This document shows, in pieces, positions 43,022 through 52,395 of a stretch of 64,000 nt of DNA. The position numbers and the translations under genes were made by a program. Positions within the stretch are counted from its first letter, which is position 1, and the number at the start of each line of letters is the position of its first letter. The stretch is from Diplonema papillatum (Eukaryota; Euglenozoa; Diplonemea; Diplonemida; Diplonemidae), in assembly GCA_030068145.1 (NCBI GenBank), contig JAPJBO010001042.1:1-64000 (forward strand), written 5' to 3'. The notes beneath the pieces were generated by a model that had not been told where the DNA came from, searched no databases, and saw only the letters and a list, made by a program, of their open reading frames with translations.

Positions 43022-44407
43022 CATCGTGAGCACAACCAATCAGGAATCATCAAGTCCAAGTGGGCTATGTCGTACTACACTGCGCAAGGCATAGTCGATG
43101 ACCCAAACGACCATTCCACCGTTGCTACCGGGCTGAAGGATCTTCTCCGGCTGAGTAAGATTCTGAAGGCACGCCGCGTCGAAGCTGGAGCGCTGACCCT
43201 CGCCTCGCAAGAGATGAAATTCACGATCGACATGGAGGGCGACAACAGCCCGACAGACGTGCAAGAGTACGTGCACATTCCCACGATGTCGATGATTGAA
43301 GAGTTCATGCTCTTCGCGAACGTCGCCGTCGCCGAGAAAATTGAGCGGGAGTTCCCCAAATGGGCATGCCTGAGGCGGCACCCTCCGCCTCCAGACGGCG
43401 CCTTTGAAGCACTGAACGAGGCCTTGGAATCGCAGGCGATGCCTCTGTTGAAGGCAGGGACGTCCAGGGAACTCGCCGACTCTCTCGACGCGTGTAACGA
43501 CGCGAAGGACCCGTACTTCAACCGGCTCGTCCGCGTGCTGACCACGAGGTGTATGAACCAAGCGAAGTACTTCTCGTCCGGCGAGATGGACAAACAGCAG
43601 TACTGGCACTACGGGTTGGCCATGCCGATTTACACGCACTTCACGTCACCGATCAGGCGATACGCCGACGTTATCGTGCACAGGCAGCTGGCCGCTGCCA
43701 TCGGGATCGCGAAGAGGTCAACGAAGCACATGGACGCAGAGCTCATGCTGGAGTTGACGGGGAACATGAACACGAGGCACACGGCGGCACAGCACGCCGG
43801 GAGGGATTCGAGGAATTTGTACATCGGGTTCGTGTTCGACAACTACAAGAACGGGCGCGAAGAGCAGATTCCGGAGGAAGACGGATACATCGTGCGCCGG
43901 TTGGAAAACGGGGTCGTGGTCATGGTGCCCCGGTATGGTACAGAGGGAACGTGTTACTTCGAAGACTGCACAGAACTAGGGGAGAAGATCAAGGCCCTCC
44001 GGCAGTTCGACAAGGTTCGCGTGAAGATCATCCTGCGTCCAGGATCGTATGACGACGTGGCCCGGAACAAACTGCTGTACAAAATAGTGCAGCACGTCCA
44101 CGTACAGCGCGTGGCCTGCGCAATTCCACCGACAGCGAACGTCGGAGTATCGGAGGAACCGAAGGACAAGGCGCAGCCGCCGTCCATGCCCTTCGACCCG
44201 ACCGTCCAGAAGAAAGCGGACAAGCCTGATGCAGCGCCCAAAGCGAAGCAGCCCCCCGCAGTCGCCAAACGGCCTGCGAGTGGCGGAGGCGGCGACCCGA
44301 AGAAGCGGCGCAAAGTGGTGAAGAAAGTTGTCAAAAAGGCCGCTGCCCCGCAGGCGCAGCAGGCCGCCGCCGGCGACGATGGCGCGAGCGACGGAGAGGA
44401 CATCTAA
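43022..44407 (+). CDS. DIS3: Exosome 3'-5' exoribonuclease Dis3/Rrp44, 3' exon
   Basis: Dis3/Rrp44 is the processive RNase II-type subunit of the RNA exosome. This exon encodes about 460 residues: the second half of the RNB domain (RRVEAGALTLASQEMKF; MIEEFMLFANVAVAEKI; ADSLDACNDAKDPYFNRL; YTHFTSPIRRYADVIVHR, the diagnostic block), then an S1-like domain (about residues 250-350 from the Met at 43067) and a basic Ala/Lys tail (KKRRKVVKKVVKKAAAP) absent from most family members. The frame is open from 43022, just after a stop overlapping a TTTAG acceptor, and homology already starts before the Met (GIIKSKWAMSYYTAQ), so the exon is internal. The PIN and cold-shock domains and the catalytic Asp cluster of RNB are not found in the window. 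Either a long intron separates them, or this is a 5'-truncated copy. Confidence 0.9.
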   Translation, partial: HREHNQSGIIKSKWAMSYYTAQGIVDDPNDHSTVATGLKDLLRLSKILKARRVEAGALTLASQEMKFTIDMEGDNSPTDVQEYVHIPTMSMIEEFMLFANVAVAEKIEREFPKWACLRRHPPPPDGAFEALNEALESQAMPLLKAGTSRELADSLDACNDAKDPYFNRLVRVLTTRCMNQAKYFSSGEMDKQQYWHYGLAMPIYTHFTSPIRRYADVIVHRQLAAAIGIAKRSTKHMDAELMLELTGNMNTRHTAAQHAGRDSRNLYIGFVFDNYKNGREEQIPEEDGYIVRRLENGVVVMVPRYGTEGTCYFEDCTELGEKIKALRQFDKVRVKIILRPGSYDDVARNKLLYKIVQHVHVQRVACAIPPTANVGVSEEPKDKAQPPSMPFDPTVQKKADKPDAAPKAKQPPAVAKRPASGGGGDPKKRRKVVKKVVKKAAAPQAQQAAAGDDGASDGEDI

Positions 44408-44448
44408 GCCGCTCCACGCGCGACACTGCAAGGGCATTATGCTTGTCA

Positions 44449-44524
44449 GGTACCCCAGTCACCCCACTGGTGTCTTCAGTACTCCCCTTTCGGGAATACT
44501 GAAGACACCTGTGGCCTGACCTGG
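44449..44524. other. Hairpin 3' of the Dis3 exon
   Basis: GGTGTCTTCAGTACTCCC (44469-44486) pairs with GGGAATACTGAAGACACC (44492-44509), with one mismatch and a 5-nt loop. It begins about 60 bp after the stop codon, so it may be in the 3' untranslated region, or it may be a small MITE. Confidence 0.65.
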
Positions 44525-45044
44525 CTAATAATTGTACACGCTGAAAACCTTTTCCGTTCCTGGTTTCTACGCGCCCTACAGGACCTTTGCGACAGCCCCC
44601 ACCAGTCTCTTTCAATCTCTCCTTCTTTATGTCCTCGCCCCTGTGGCGCTACCTTGCCTGCTTTCTGACCTCTAGCTTTCTTGCAATCCGTCATCATCAA
44701 ATCCCCTTGCAATTAAGATTTCTGACATTTCCGTTCCACTAGACAGCACGTTTCGTGCGGCGTGCGAACCACAGAAGACGCGAGTTACTTGTCTGCACTC
44801 AACTTGCTGACTTGATTCACGATTCTAGATTGAACGTCGAGGGTTCGTGTCACCAGTTAAAGATGCTGGTAGAACAGCAGGAAATTGTTAGTTTGTTTGT
44901 TCACAAAATGTCGTTTTCGCAGCTCTCGAGCCGTGAGGTAACGTCATGTGGAGTTTATTCTCCTCGCAAGGAGTTCTGAGAACACACGAAGAAGAGGCGG
45001 GTGCGAGGGGCTACCTCGCAGAGTCCGAGAAAACGAAACGGCCT
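44525..45044. other. Intergenic, nothing recognised
   Basis: No gene or repeat family is apparent. Confidence 0.35.
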
Positions 45045-45235
45045 TGCTATTCTGCATCCCCTCTTGATAGACCGTGATAGACCGAAGAATACAGCACCGG
45101 GCAATTCGATGCAGCTCTAGGGACTAGGGATGGACCTGATAGACCGTGGTGGACCGTGATTCACTGTGATAAACAGCGGCAGGCACTTCGATGCAGTTTC
45201 AAGAGATAGGGACGGACCGGCTCAACCAGGTACAA
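45045..45235 (+). repeat. Dispersed repeat K, copy 1
   Basis: CCTCTTGATAGACCGTGATA to AAGAGATAGGGACGGACCGG is the reverse complement of 56415-56600. Internally it has two related halves, each with GATAGACCGTG and CGATGCAG. Confidence 0.75.
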
Positions 45236-45782
45236 ACCGGCAGACATACTGATGCTCTATAATGAAATCGGTCGCAACACTTACAAACATGGCTAGCCGT
45301 AGTTAAAGTGTATAAGCATACCTACTACCCTCATACTACCCGCCTCACAGCCTCAATGGTCAACCGGAGACCCTAAAACACCGAACCTCTAAACCACAAT
45401 AAACGCTAGAAACCCAGGAACCTCCCCTCCCCCGCAGAGGAAAACACAGCCAAAGTACCGAGGTAGAACCATTTGGCAGCGGTCTCATTTTAATCCCTCT
45501 CCCCCAATACACCGAAGAGTAGCTTTTAGTGATCCGGACAAGCAAACCGCTCGGAAGACTGTTTGGCCGCAACTCGCGGCTGGCGTTTCTGCCAGAGGAA
45601 CGCCTTCGTTGCCGCACAGCAGAATAAGAAAAGGAACAGCTCTGCAAAGAAGGTGAAGGGGGTGCCGCAAAGAAAAGCGGAGGAAGGACGGCGGTACTAA
45701 AGAAGAAGCATCCCGGCGCCTTTCGCGCGTGGGCGCCCTTCCCGCGCCGAATAAAGGCACGGAACTCGGGGCGCCAAGCACG
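45236..45782. other. Upstream region of the type I membrane protein gene
   Basis: No gene is recognised. The 100 bp before the start codon are GC-rich. In a diplonemid a trans-splice acceptor would be expected here, but a single site cannot be chosen from sequence alone. Confidence 0.35.
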
Positions 45783-45908
45783 ATGCAGCGCTTATCGACG
45801 TTTCGAGGTCTTCTCATCTTGATTCTCGCCGAAGCGGCAGCCGCGACAGCTCCCATCATCGACATCGTCGACATCGAAGGCACAGAATCGTCACAGGGCA
45901 TCGGCGCT
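45783..45908 (+). CDS. Type I membrane protein, exon 1 (signal peptide)
   Basis: The exon encodes 42 residues: MQRLSTFRGLLILILAEAAA is a typical signal peptide (positive n-region, hydrophobic core, small residues), followed by an acidic stretch (PIIDIVDIEGTESSQGIGA). It ends in phase 0 at a GTATGC donor (45909). The matching acceptor is at 46729 (CTAAACACAG), also phase 0, and the fusion reads GIGA-SFTLPLDIVRLG without a break. The intron of 821 bp contains a SINE with its target duplication. The family is unknown. Confidence 0.65.
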
Positions 45909-45930
45909 GTATGCAAAACTCACTTTTCCT

Positions 45931-46254
45931 TTCTTCCGCACACAACAGGGCAATAGGTACCAGGGAAAGCCTGCTGCACGGGAGCCAAGCTTCACGTGTT
46001 CGGCGGTACTGCAGAGCCACGGGCCTACGGGTCAAGTGGCTACCGATTTCCCAAACTAAAGCATCAAGGCTTGGCGCACCTTGGGGCTTGGCGCTTGCGC
46101 TGAACATAAGCTCGTCGAGGTCAGCCGCAGGGCAGAGCGGACGGGGTTGTGGCACTGTGCTGCCTCCGACTCAAGCCTTGCAAGCTGTGGTTGACCGTCA
46201 CGTTCCTGGACCCGGAGCGGCCTTTTTCTTTCTTCTTCTTCTTCCGCACACAAC
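45931..46254 (+). mobile_element. SINE with TTC-rich tail inside an intron
   Basis: The body at 45947-46238 is flanked by a perfect 16-bp duplication TTCTTCCGCACACAAC (45931-45946 and 46239-46254). The body is closely related to the copy at 18698-18986. It lies in the sense orientation in the intron of the type I membrane protein gene. Confidence 0.85.
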
Positions 46255-46729
46255 CCAGAGCGCAGTGTGGCGTGCACTGAAAACGACTGTTTCCGCACGT
46301 GGTCCTAGCACAGGCACAAGCGGGACAAGCACTACCCACACACAAACTACACTTCACGTGCATACCACCTGGGAGATCGGCGTGAGAGGCAGTGTCTTGC
46401 CTAAACATCACACTAAGAGTTTCCCCCCCACCTGTGGAACCTTGGTGCACAGACCGGCGTTCGGTTGAGCCCCCACAGCAGAGGGCCAGGCCATTGTCCA
46501 GCGCTGTTGAGTCTGTCCGAGTGACTGTTTACCGGTAGTCATCTGTAATCATACCGGATCTTGCGCGGTGCTTGTTCTTCCTGTCTACGCCCACGCATGT
46601 GTTGCAAAGAGTTACATCGCCCCCGGCGTTTGGCCCGGAGTGAAGAGAGCCCATGGGTTGGACCGAAGCACCGAACAGAAGCAATCAAAAACCCCGGATT
46701 CTCAAGCGAACTTCCAACCCTAAACACAG
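46255..46729. other. Remainder of the intron, with motif D in reverse
   Basis: A reverse-strand motif D (CCGGATTCTCAAGCGAACTT) lies at 46693-46715, within 20 bp of the splice acceptor, so the acceptor may have been supplied or shifted by the repeat. Confidence 0.5.
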
Positions 46730-48331
46730 TCGTTCACGTTGCCTTTGGATATCGTCCGATTGGGATTCGCGGGGGTGGTCGAGCCGGAGGTGCCGCCGCC
46801 GGTGGCCGGCAAACCGTACTACCACGCTCGGTTCAAGTTCAGGTCGAAGATAAGCCACGCGTGCGACGCCACCCGGCCGCTGATGCTCAGAGACGGAAGC
46901 GACGTGCTCTTCGAAATAAGCGGAGACAACTTCGTAGTGCGCCGGAGAAGCATCGGCGCATCGGCGTGGAGCACCGTGTGCGCCGACGTGCGGCAGATCA
47001 CTTACGACCCGAGGGTGGTTTCCCTTTCCTTCTTCAGCGCGAGTGGAGCGTCGTTCATCCTCTCGCTGAACCGGGTGTCGATGCAGGGTGTGACCGTCAT
47101 ATCCAAGCTCGCATGCTTCGGCCTCGCGATGAGGAGCTCGTCGGGGAAGTTCGACCACAACCTGCCGCCTCCCCCACTCTACGACCGAATTGTCATCGGA
47201 CAGCAGATCGCGAACATCATCTCGCGCTCAGGCGACGGTGTGCAACCCGATCCAGCTGTATCGGATACTTGCACTGGGGCCCAGCATGTTCGGTTGGTTG
47301 ATTGGACGTGGACCGGGATGGCCGATTCGAATGAGTCGTTCATGCACGAGAATCTGACGTCCGTCGCGCGGTTCGAACTGTGCTCGCCGGACAATGATTC
47401 GAAAATGCAGTGGATGCAGGCGCTGCAGCGCAAGGCGGTTCTGCTCGAGGCCAACCCGCATCTATGCCTGGTGCCGGGCAGTTTAGAGGACGTCTCCGAG
47501 TGGGAGAACGCCGTTCCGACGACGGTCGACCGCAACTTCACGCCCAGCGATGACGGCGACGAGCTGGCGTGGTACGTGAAGGTAGTCATCATCGCGGTGT
47601 CCGTGCTTGCCATCGGCGTAGCGATCCTGGTGTTCGTGAAGGCTCGGCACACGTTCGCGGAGGCGCGGAACGAACCGGCGATGTCGCCGAAGGCGCACTC
47701 TGCGCAGAAGGAGGTGAACGAAAAAATGCAGGGCGCCGGAGGGAACGCGTACGCCGCGGTGCTCCCGCCGGTGGCGCAGCAGGTCAGCTTGAGGACGCGG
47801 AGCCGCGCCGGGTCTACGTCGACGCAGAGCGCCACCGTCAATTGCAACGTCGACAAAAACCCGATAGACACCCTCATGCACCAGGTGAAGCCCTCGAACC
47901 CGAGCGAGACTAGGCACCGGCATCGCTCGGAAGCAAGCAGCCCCACGGACGCCACGTTCTCGGACGCGGGGCCCGCTTTGCGGCAGGCGCGGATGCTGAC
48001 CGCAGAGAAGCAGCACCCGGCGGCCAACCACCGCGACGGCGGCGCCAGCAACTCCAGCCGGCACCAGCACCCGCAGCCACTGCTCCAGCCGCCGGCGCAG
48101 CAGGAGCGGCAGCCCGAGCCCCGTGACGTCGACCTCGTGCCCGGCCCCGGGTGGGAATCCACCATGGACGGCACCGACGTCTCGGAGGCCTTCGGCTCAA
48201 CTCCGGTGTCGCATGCCAACAGCTTCTCGCCGTCCCTCCGCCAAACCCCGACGCACCCTCGCCAGCCTTACACGCAAAACGCTTACCGCAACAGCTCCGG
48301 CACTTCGACCGAAAGCGAATATTGCCAGTAG
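46730..48331 (+). CDS. Type I membrane protein, exon 2
   Basis: The exon encodes 533 residues; with exon 1 the protein has about 575. After the signal peptide, an ectodomain of about 300 residues contains ten or more cysteines and beta-rich stretches (YYHARFKFRSKISHACDA; EISGDNFVVRRRSIG). One membrane helix follows (WYVKVVIIAVSVLAIGVAIL, about residues 324-346), then a 230-residue cytoplasmic tail rich in Ser, His, Gln and Pro (QPLLQPPAQQERQPEPRDVD). The topology is that of a single-pass surface or endosomal receptor-like protein. I recognise no named domain. Four tandem copies of its 3' end, the last partial, follow the stop codon. Confidence 0.75.
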   Translation, partial: SFTLPLDIVRLGFAGVVEPEVPPPVAGKPYYHARFKFRSKISHACDATRPLMLRDGSDVLFEISGDNFVVRRRSIGASAWSTVCADVRQITYDPRVVSLSFFSASGASFILSLNRVSMQGVTVISKLACFGLAMRSSSGKFDHNLPPPPLYDRIVIGQQIANIISRSGDGVQPDPAVSDTCTGAQHVRLVDWTWTGMADSNESFMHENLTSVARFELCSPDNDSKMQWMQALQRKAVLLEANPHLCLVPGSLEDVSEWENAVPTTVDRNFTPSDDGDELAWYVKVVIIAVSVLAIGVAILVFVKARHTFAEARNEPAMSPKAHSAQKEVNEKMQGAGGNAYAAVLPPVAQQVSLRTRSRAGSTSTQSATVNCNVDKNPIDTLMHQVKPSNPSETRHRHRSEASSPTDATFSDAGPALRQARMLTAEKQHPAANHRDGGASNSSRHQHPQPLLQPPAQQERQPEPRDVDLVPGPGWESTMDGTDVSEAFGSTPVSHANSFSPSLRQTPTHPRQPYTQNAYRNSSGTSTESEYCQ

Positions 48332-49000
48332 TAGCATGGAGATGAACGCAGGACAAGAATGGCGAAGATTTTGCGCGGCATGCGTGGCACTGACGTTTCG
48401 GAGGCCTTCGCGTGTCTACAGCTTCTCGCTGTCCCCACGCTAACCCCGGTGCTGTACACGCAAAACGCTTACCGCAACAGCTCCGGCACTTCGACCGAAA
48501 GCGAATATTACCAGTAGTAGCATGGAGATGAACGCAGGACAAGAATGGCGAAGATTTTGCGCGGCATGCGTGGCACTGACGTTTCGGAGGCCTTCGCGTG
48601 TCTACAGCTTCTCGCTGTCCCCACGCTAACCCCGGTGCTGTACACGCAAAACACTTACCGCAACAGCTCCGGCACTTCGACCGAAAGCGAATATTACCAG
48701 TAGTAGCATGGAGATGAACGCAGGACAAGAATGGCGAAGGTTTTGCGCGGCATGCGTGGCACTGACGTTTCGGAGGCCTTAGCGTGTCTACAGCTTCTCG
48801 CCGTCCCTCCGCTAAACCCCGGTGCTGTACACGCAAAACACTTGCCACAACAGCTCCGGCACTTGAACCGAAAAGCGAATATCACGAGTAGTAGCATGAA
48901 GATGAACGCAGGGCGCAAGAACGGACACTGACGTTTCGGAGGCCTTTCGGTGCAACTCCCGTGTCGCATGTCAACAGCTTCTTGCTGTCCCTTCGCACTG
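48332..49000 (+). pseudogene. Tandem copies of the 3' end of the type I membrane protein gene, 186-bp period
   Basis: Units start at 48331, 48517, 48703 and 48891 (186, 186 and 188 bp), the last partial. Each repeats the last ~55 codons and stop of the gene (TTTCGGAGGCCTTCGCGTGT; AACAGCTCCGGCACTTCGAC; GAAAGCGAATATTACCAGTA) plus a short 3' flank. The first two are nearly identical to each other, and divergence increases away from the gene. The original's internal segment is shortened in all units, so they were copied from one shortened unit. Confidence 0.9.
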
Positions 49001-50205
49001 CTTTCCTTTGACGCAACCCGACACACGCGCTGTCTGAAGACAGACAGTAGCTTGAGGGCACCTGTCAGCATAACGTCCCTGGAAATTGGAAAGAAGAAGA
49101 GAGCTCCCAAGCAACATCTTTTTAAAAGACCGCCAAACCTGCTGCGTTCATTAAACGCAGAAACCTATGTGTTCACCGTGAGTTTCGGAGCCAGAACTGC
49201 AATCCCCATTGGATTCTGCGCGCCTTCAGCACACTCCGTCTCAAACGCCCGGGGAACCTTTGTGTATTGAAGAAATTGTTTTGAAAGGAGGAACGCCATA
49301 CGGAGGTGATGTTATCCCCCTAGAAACGTAAGGCTTCCAAGGGCAGGGGCCCATATATTTTCCAAGAACATTTTCCGGAGTTGATAAACGAAGTAACGGA
49401 CGATCAGCATCAACTGACCGAAGGCGATGAAGATGATACGAACAAACGTTTCTTGTTCTTCGCGTGTACAGGGTATAAACCTCTCTGGGGCGGGTTTCCC
49501 GTCCTAGCACTTTTTCGTTGGTTTCGTTTTCTCGTTCATGTGCAACCGTTTGCTCCGGAAATGCTCCCGTCAGTACAGATGTACTAATAAGATCTAAAAT
49601 CCCGGATTCTCAAGCGAACTATAACTCTAAGAAACGAAAGAGGGCCTCTGTTGCCCAGTTCTTGCGCCTTTCTCCAGAAACTCTTGATTTTCTGGGCGCC
49701 TGCGGCGCTCTCCCTCTCAAAACCCCCCTGTGGGGTGCGCAGGGCGCGCCCGTTTGCAGTGAAAGTCCTCGAAGCATCGTCGAAATCATCTCCCCCCCCT
49801 GGAGAAAGAGGCAACTATAAACGTGAACTTAGCGCGACGAGCAAGATCACATCGCCCCTTCCCCCGCTTCCGATCCCACGTCTAGGCTCTTGTGTGCGCT
49901 TGCTTGTGCGTGTACGGAAAGAAATCTCACAGCCAACGTCACCACCCCGTAGAAGTCATTGAAAATCCACCACCTCTCACTCTTGCGGACTTCGCAGGCG
50001 ATCGCCCATACACACGGGACATCACTGCACAGCTCGAGAGGAAGAAACGGGGACCTTCTTTGCCTTTTTCTTGCAGTCGTTAAGCAGGTCGCAAGGACGA
50101 ACACCGAGCTCAACTCGCTCCTTGCGCCCAACTCTTGAGTGGCATTCCATCTGTTTGCACTTCGTGTTTTTAGCAGACATCCTCAGGTGATCCTGGTGCT
50201 ATCCA
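49001..50205. other. Intergenic, dispersed pieces
   Basis: Reverse motif D lies at 49590-49640, with blocks shared with 10490 and 10925 nearby (49370-49580). No gene is recognised. Confidence 0.4.
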
Positions 50206-50520
50206 ACAGTACACGAGTCTTACCGAACGTACTATATTTACTACCTACCTCCCCCCGTGTTAGTGTCGCTCCGTTTAGCCCTTGTCAGTGTCGCCTTTTT
50301 GCCTGAAAACGCGAGGCGACACCAACACGGGAAGACGGTTCTCAATAGGGTTCCCTGTATTTGCATGAAGAATGTCTCCTCACCAACGGCTTCCTGTGTT
50401 AGTGTCGCCTTTTAGGAAAAAGTGCCTTTAGGTAGGCGACACTAACACGGGGGGGTAGGTATTTGGAAAATTCTCCAACAGTACACAAGTCTTGCGGAAG
50501 TCCTATATTTACTATTTGGA
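50206..50520. mobile_element. MITE with GTGTTAGTGTCGC inverted ends in a flanking direct repeat
   Basis: Terminal inverted repeats CCCCCGTGTTAGTGTCGC (about 50252) and GGCGACACTAACACGGGGG (about 50434-50453) enclose about 200 bp, with two further internal copies of the same word near 50310 and 50397. Direct repeats outside (CAACAGTACACGAGTCTTAC at 50206 and a close match at 50478) are about 40 bp long, more like a segmental duplication than a target duplication. Confidence 0.65.
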
Positions 50521-50944
50521 GAACACCACATCAGCGCTTAGGTTTGCCTAGCCCCAGCATCGCTGTTATCTTTCACAGCTGACTGCACGTAGTTCGGGTC
50601 TTCGGCACAGCAAAATATTCCATTGGGTTGTCCCGAAGTACACAACCCTAACAGCCGGTACAAAGGGTTGCTTGAACCTGTTACGACGATTGTCTGGAAA
50701 GGGAAGTAGCGCCACCTCATGCTACACGGCCACCTACCTGCGCCCTTGTGTAAAAGGGGGAGGGATCACCGACCGATAATATGGCCGTCGTTTGCACTTT
50801 TTTGTTTTGCATTGTTGCTTCACGAGGCGACACTGTTGACCGCACCTTAATTGAGTTGCGGTCGCCGATCCCCCAACCGCCAGCATCATGTACTTGACGC
50901 GACGCGGAACGAAGTGCTACGTAGCAGCCTGTGATGGCTGAGTG
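50521..50944. other. Intergenic, nothing recognised
   Basis: No gene or repeat family is apparent. Confidence 0.35.
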
Positions 50945-51185
50945 CACACCTAAGCAGGGCTGCATCCTCGTGTTGTAGCCGTGTTGCGTATGAGACTTTG
51001 TGGGGGCCTGGTCAGCCACCTCATCACTATAGACACAACCTTTCGCGACCGTGATTGGACAGTCGGGATGCCGGGAGCGGGTCTCCATGAAGAGAAAAGT
51101 AAAGCAAGACCTGCCTCATGCACCTGCCGTCTCCGACTGCTTCGGCACGCGACACATACTACTACTACTACTTGCATTGTTGCTC
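50945..51185 (-). repeat. Dispersed repeat J
   Basis: This is a reverse-strand copy of 30110-30300, with CTAAGCAGGGCTGCATCCTC at one end and an ACT trinucleotide run at the other. Confidence 0.65.
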
Positions 51186-51249
51186 CAGCTCGAATTCCAA
51201 AATTCTGACCCCGGTCAGAATTCGTAAACAATAACAAATCCCCTACTGT

Positions 51250-51430
51250 AGATTACTGTACGGCTCCTGTGCTTCACCTAATCCCGTTCCGGCTCAAGAC
51301 CCAGGGATCGCACCCTGCACACGCGGCGAACAAGATTTTTTAACCTTGCTGCGCCAGCATTACTGTTCAGTTGGTGCTATTCGCCCGCTGGTTTGCTCAT
51401 TAGTTCAAGGCCCGAAGTCCGGAGATGATC
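51250..51430 (-). mobile_element. Possible tRNA-derived SINE
   Basis: On the minus strand TGGCGCAGCAAGG (51356-51344) resembles the tRNA A box and GGTGCGATCCC (51314-51304) the B box, at normal spacing. The intervening sequence and acceptor do not fold into a proper tRNA, so this is a tRNA-like pol III promoter rather than a tRNA gene. The tail was not delimited. Confidence 0.45.
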
Positions 51431-51522
51431 CGGTCCTCCCGCCTCCAACCGTTTGCGGAGTCGGATCTGGCCGGTGAGACGCGACACCAGCCCCCTGCAC
51501 ACACGAACGTACCGGCAGTCCC

Positions 51523-51756
51523 GATATCATGCAGGGTCAAAACCTTGTGTCTTTTTAAAACGCTCCCGCGGGGCCGATGGCCCCCAAAAATAAATTTTGG
51601 AAAAAAAAAAATTGCTCAACTTCCTCAAAAATTACCGCAGTTTTTGTTCCAAAATTTTAAAATTCAAAAAACCCAATTTTTTTCCGGATTTTTTTTTTTT
51701 TTGGCCATTTCCGCCATTTCCAAAAAGACCCAAGGTTTTGACCCTGCATGATATAC
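51523..51756. mobile_element. MITE with ~32-bp terminal inverted repeats
   Basis: The left end (ATATCATGCAGGGTCAAAAC, then CTTGTGTCTTTTT) and the reverse complement of the right end (ATATCATGCAGGGTCAAAAC, then CTTGGGTCTTTTT) differ at one position. The 170-bp interior is A/T-rich and non-coding. No other copy was seen in the window. Confidence 0.8.
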
Positions 51757-52234
51757 GGAAGTAAGCCCCGACTTCCCGAGCAAACCATCCTCGTATCCTC
51801 GTTTTCCAGAAAGTCCAAAAATACCGCGGTAAGAAAGACAACCCGAAACCCCGCCACAGGGCGAGGAGACGCTGAACGCTGAAAAAGATGTGGACCCACA
51901 CAGCGGAAATGTCGGGCTCCTGCGGTACAACTCTTGTCCGGCTCAACTTCTTTCGAGGGGGTCCTGTGCACTTAGCGAATTTCGCGACCGGTGACGTAAA
52001 TTGGTCACAGTGTCGGGGCCAAGACCTGTCCACCAACTGTTCCCAACTGGGGTTCTCATCCACTGTGGGAATCTCAGAACGAGCACAGCAAGTTTGTTGC
52101 ACCAGGACTGGTGCAGGTACACTGCATTGGTCTCTCATTGCCGTCCTGCTGACCGTTGCCAGTCACGATCTTTCCATTGTCGGTATCGCACCACTCCACC
52201 TTTCATACGCGACGAGGTGCAGCGTCGTTCGTTT
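51757..52234. other. Intergenic, nothing recognised
   Basis: No gene or repeat family is apparent. Confidence 0.35.
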
Positions 52235-52395
52235 GGTCTTGGACCCGCAAGCGCTGTTCTGTCTGCAGACACCAGGTTCCGCGCTGATCATGGTCCGCCT
52301 TAAGTGTCCGTGGCGTAGGGGTAAGGACCGAAACACGGCGCCGACGGGACCAGGTGGTGTTGAGCACATATCCATTTCGAGCACGTCCTTGCAAC
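52235..52395 (+). repeat. Dispersed repeat I, partial copy
   Basis: GTCTGCAGACACCAGGTTCC to GTGTTGAGCACATATCCATT matches part of 55381-55866. Confidence 0.65.
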
